15,291 nucleotides of DNA, from the NCBI GenBank assembly GCA_964347945.1, contig CAYGAW010000070.1, forward strand, positions 1 through 15,291, in the 5' to 3' direction. Below the pieces are notes generated by a model. It made no database searches. It was given only the letters and a program-made list of their open reading frames with translations, and was not told the origin of the DNA. This DNA comes from CAYGAW01 sp964347945 (GTDB lineage Bacteria; Chloroflexota; Anaerolineae; UBA7937; B3-Chlor). Numbering within the stretch: position 1 is the first letter of the stretch; the number at the start of each line of letters is the position of its first letter. Of the stretch, positions 14,647 through 15,291 are shown piece after piece. Position numbers and translations under genes: made by a program.

Positions 14647-15291
14647 TCAACTATGTCCCGGGCGCTTCCGCCTTTCTTCCTGCCTTATGCGCTCCCATTC
14701 GGGTACGTCGTCATCTTGCAGCATCTGTCTCAATTCGAAGATCTGATCGCGCAACGCGGCTGCCTTCTCGAACTCCAGCTCTGCCGCTGCCGCCTTCATT
14801 TGTTTCTCCAGTTGCTCGATCAGACGCGTCACTTCGTCTTCGGGCAGGTCGGCGCCCACGACGTATTCTGCTCTCTCCTCGGCTGCGGCGCGCACCTGGT
14901 CCGTGAGATCTTTGATCTCTTTGATGATGCTACGCGGTTCGATGCCGTGCTGCTCGTTGTATTCCATCTGTTTCTGGCGACGGCGGTCGGTCTCATCCAT
15001 CGCTCGCTGCATGGAATCCGTGATTGTGTCGGCATACATGATGGCCTGCCCATTGATGTGTCTCGCTGCGCGGCCCACCGTCTGGATGAGTGCTTGCTCG
15101 GAACGGAGGAAACCCTCCTTGTCCGCGTCCAGGATGGCTACCAGAGACACCTCGGGCAGGTCCAGGCCCTCGCGCAACAGATTGATCCCCACCACAACGT
15201 CGTATACGCCCCCACGCAGTGCACGCAGTATCTCCACCCGCTCAATAGTTTGTATCTCCGAGTGGAGATAGTGGACCTTGACTCCCATATC
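14647..15291 (-). CDS. uvrB: Excinuclease ABC subunit UvrB, C-terminal part
   Basis: About 214 C-terminal residues of UvrB are present; the reading frame runs off the right edge, so the first ATG seen is internal. UvrB is the DEAD-like helicase that verifies damage after UvrA loading and recruits UvrC. Visible are helicase motif V (NLLREGLDLPEVSLVAILDAD), here abbreviated as LREGLDLPEV, motif VI (QTVGRAARH), the YNEQHGIEPRSI block, and the C-terminal UVR coiled-coil domain (LEKQMKAAAAELEFEKAA) that binds UvrC. The tail PEWERIRQEERRKRPGHS is basic and not specially conserved. It leads the uvrB-uvrA pair on the - strand. Confidence 0.96.
   Translation of the reverse strand, partial: DMGVKVHYLHSEIQTIERVEILRALRGGVYDVVVGINLLREGLDLPEVSLVAILDADKEGFLRSEQALIQTVGRAARHINGQAIMYADTITDSMQRAMDETDRRRQKQMEYNEQHGIEPRSIIKEIKDLTDQVRAAAEERAEYVVGADLPEDEVTRLIEQLEKQMKAAAAELEFEKAAALRDQIFELRQMLQDDDVPEWERIRQEERRKRPGHS

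Noticed and set aside
14612..14650. TTG start for uvrA touching the uvrB stop
   Set aside because: The ATG at 14611 has a GTGAGG site and gives the N-terminus typical of UvrA.

Overview
This window looks like a moderately GC-rich bacterial chromosome segment, most plausibly from a Chloroflexota lineage. That placement is an inference. It rests on a membrane-anchored LysM protein with long Thr/Pro-rich linkers, a TtuB/TtuA-type tRNA thiolation pair, REC-GAF-histidine kinase hybrids, and an alpha/alpha-toroid protein beside uvrA. No rRNA, tRNA, CRISPR array, insertion sequence or phage gene was seen.

Left part, + strand (1-3582). The window opens inside an isocitrate/isopropylmalate dehydrogenase gene that ends at 480. 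A strong intrinsic terminator follows at 528-565. Four tightly packed genes then run to 3582: a gamma-carbonic-anhydrase-like protein that has lost its middle, a MoaD/ThiS/TtuB-type sulfur carrier, a TtuA-type tRNA 2-thiolation enzyme, and a membrane-anchored LysM protein with a GH99-like glycosidase domain. Three of the junctions are a 4-base ATGA overlap, an 8-base gap and a 4-base GTGA overlap, so the genes are probably one transcript. TtuB and TtuA should work together: the carrier brings activated sulfur as a C-terminal thiocarboxylate, and TtuA places it on tRNA.

Middle part, + strand (3600-8770). Two close paralogues of a cytosolic REC-GAF-HisKA-HATPase protein flank a secreted Ntn-hydrolase (C45/AAT-like) protein. 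That protein lacks the expected nucleophilic cysteine. Each kinase has its own recognisable sigma70-type promoter with a 17-base spacer, 53-55 bases before its ATG. The kinases align without gaps except for an 11-residue difference in the helical linker between REC and GAF and different C-terminal tails. A 461-base stretch without a credible gene precedes the second kinase and ends in its promoter, which is flanked by a 9-base inverted repeat.

Right part, - strand (8895-15291). Reading leftward: uvrB (its start lies outside the window), uvrA, an alpha/alpha-toroid (prenyltransferase/squalene-oxidase-repeat) protein, a GNAT acetyltransferase, and miaB. The gaps are 35, 26 and 25 bases, then a 1-base overlap, so this is probably one operon joining nucleotide excision repair to tRNA methylthiolation. 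It converges on the second kinase across 124 bases.

The observations most worth a second look are the deleted carbonic-anhydrase-like protein, the sulfur carrier with residues after its Gly-Gly, the missing nucleophile in the Ntn-hydrolase protein, the 11-residue linker difference between the twin kinases, and the dyad around the second kinase promoter.
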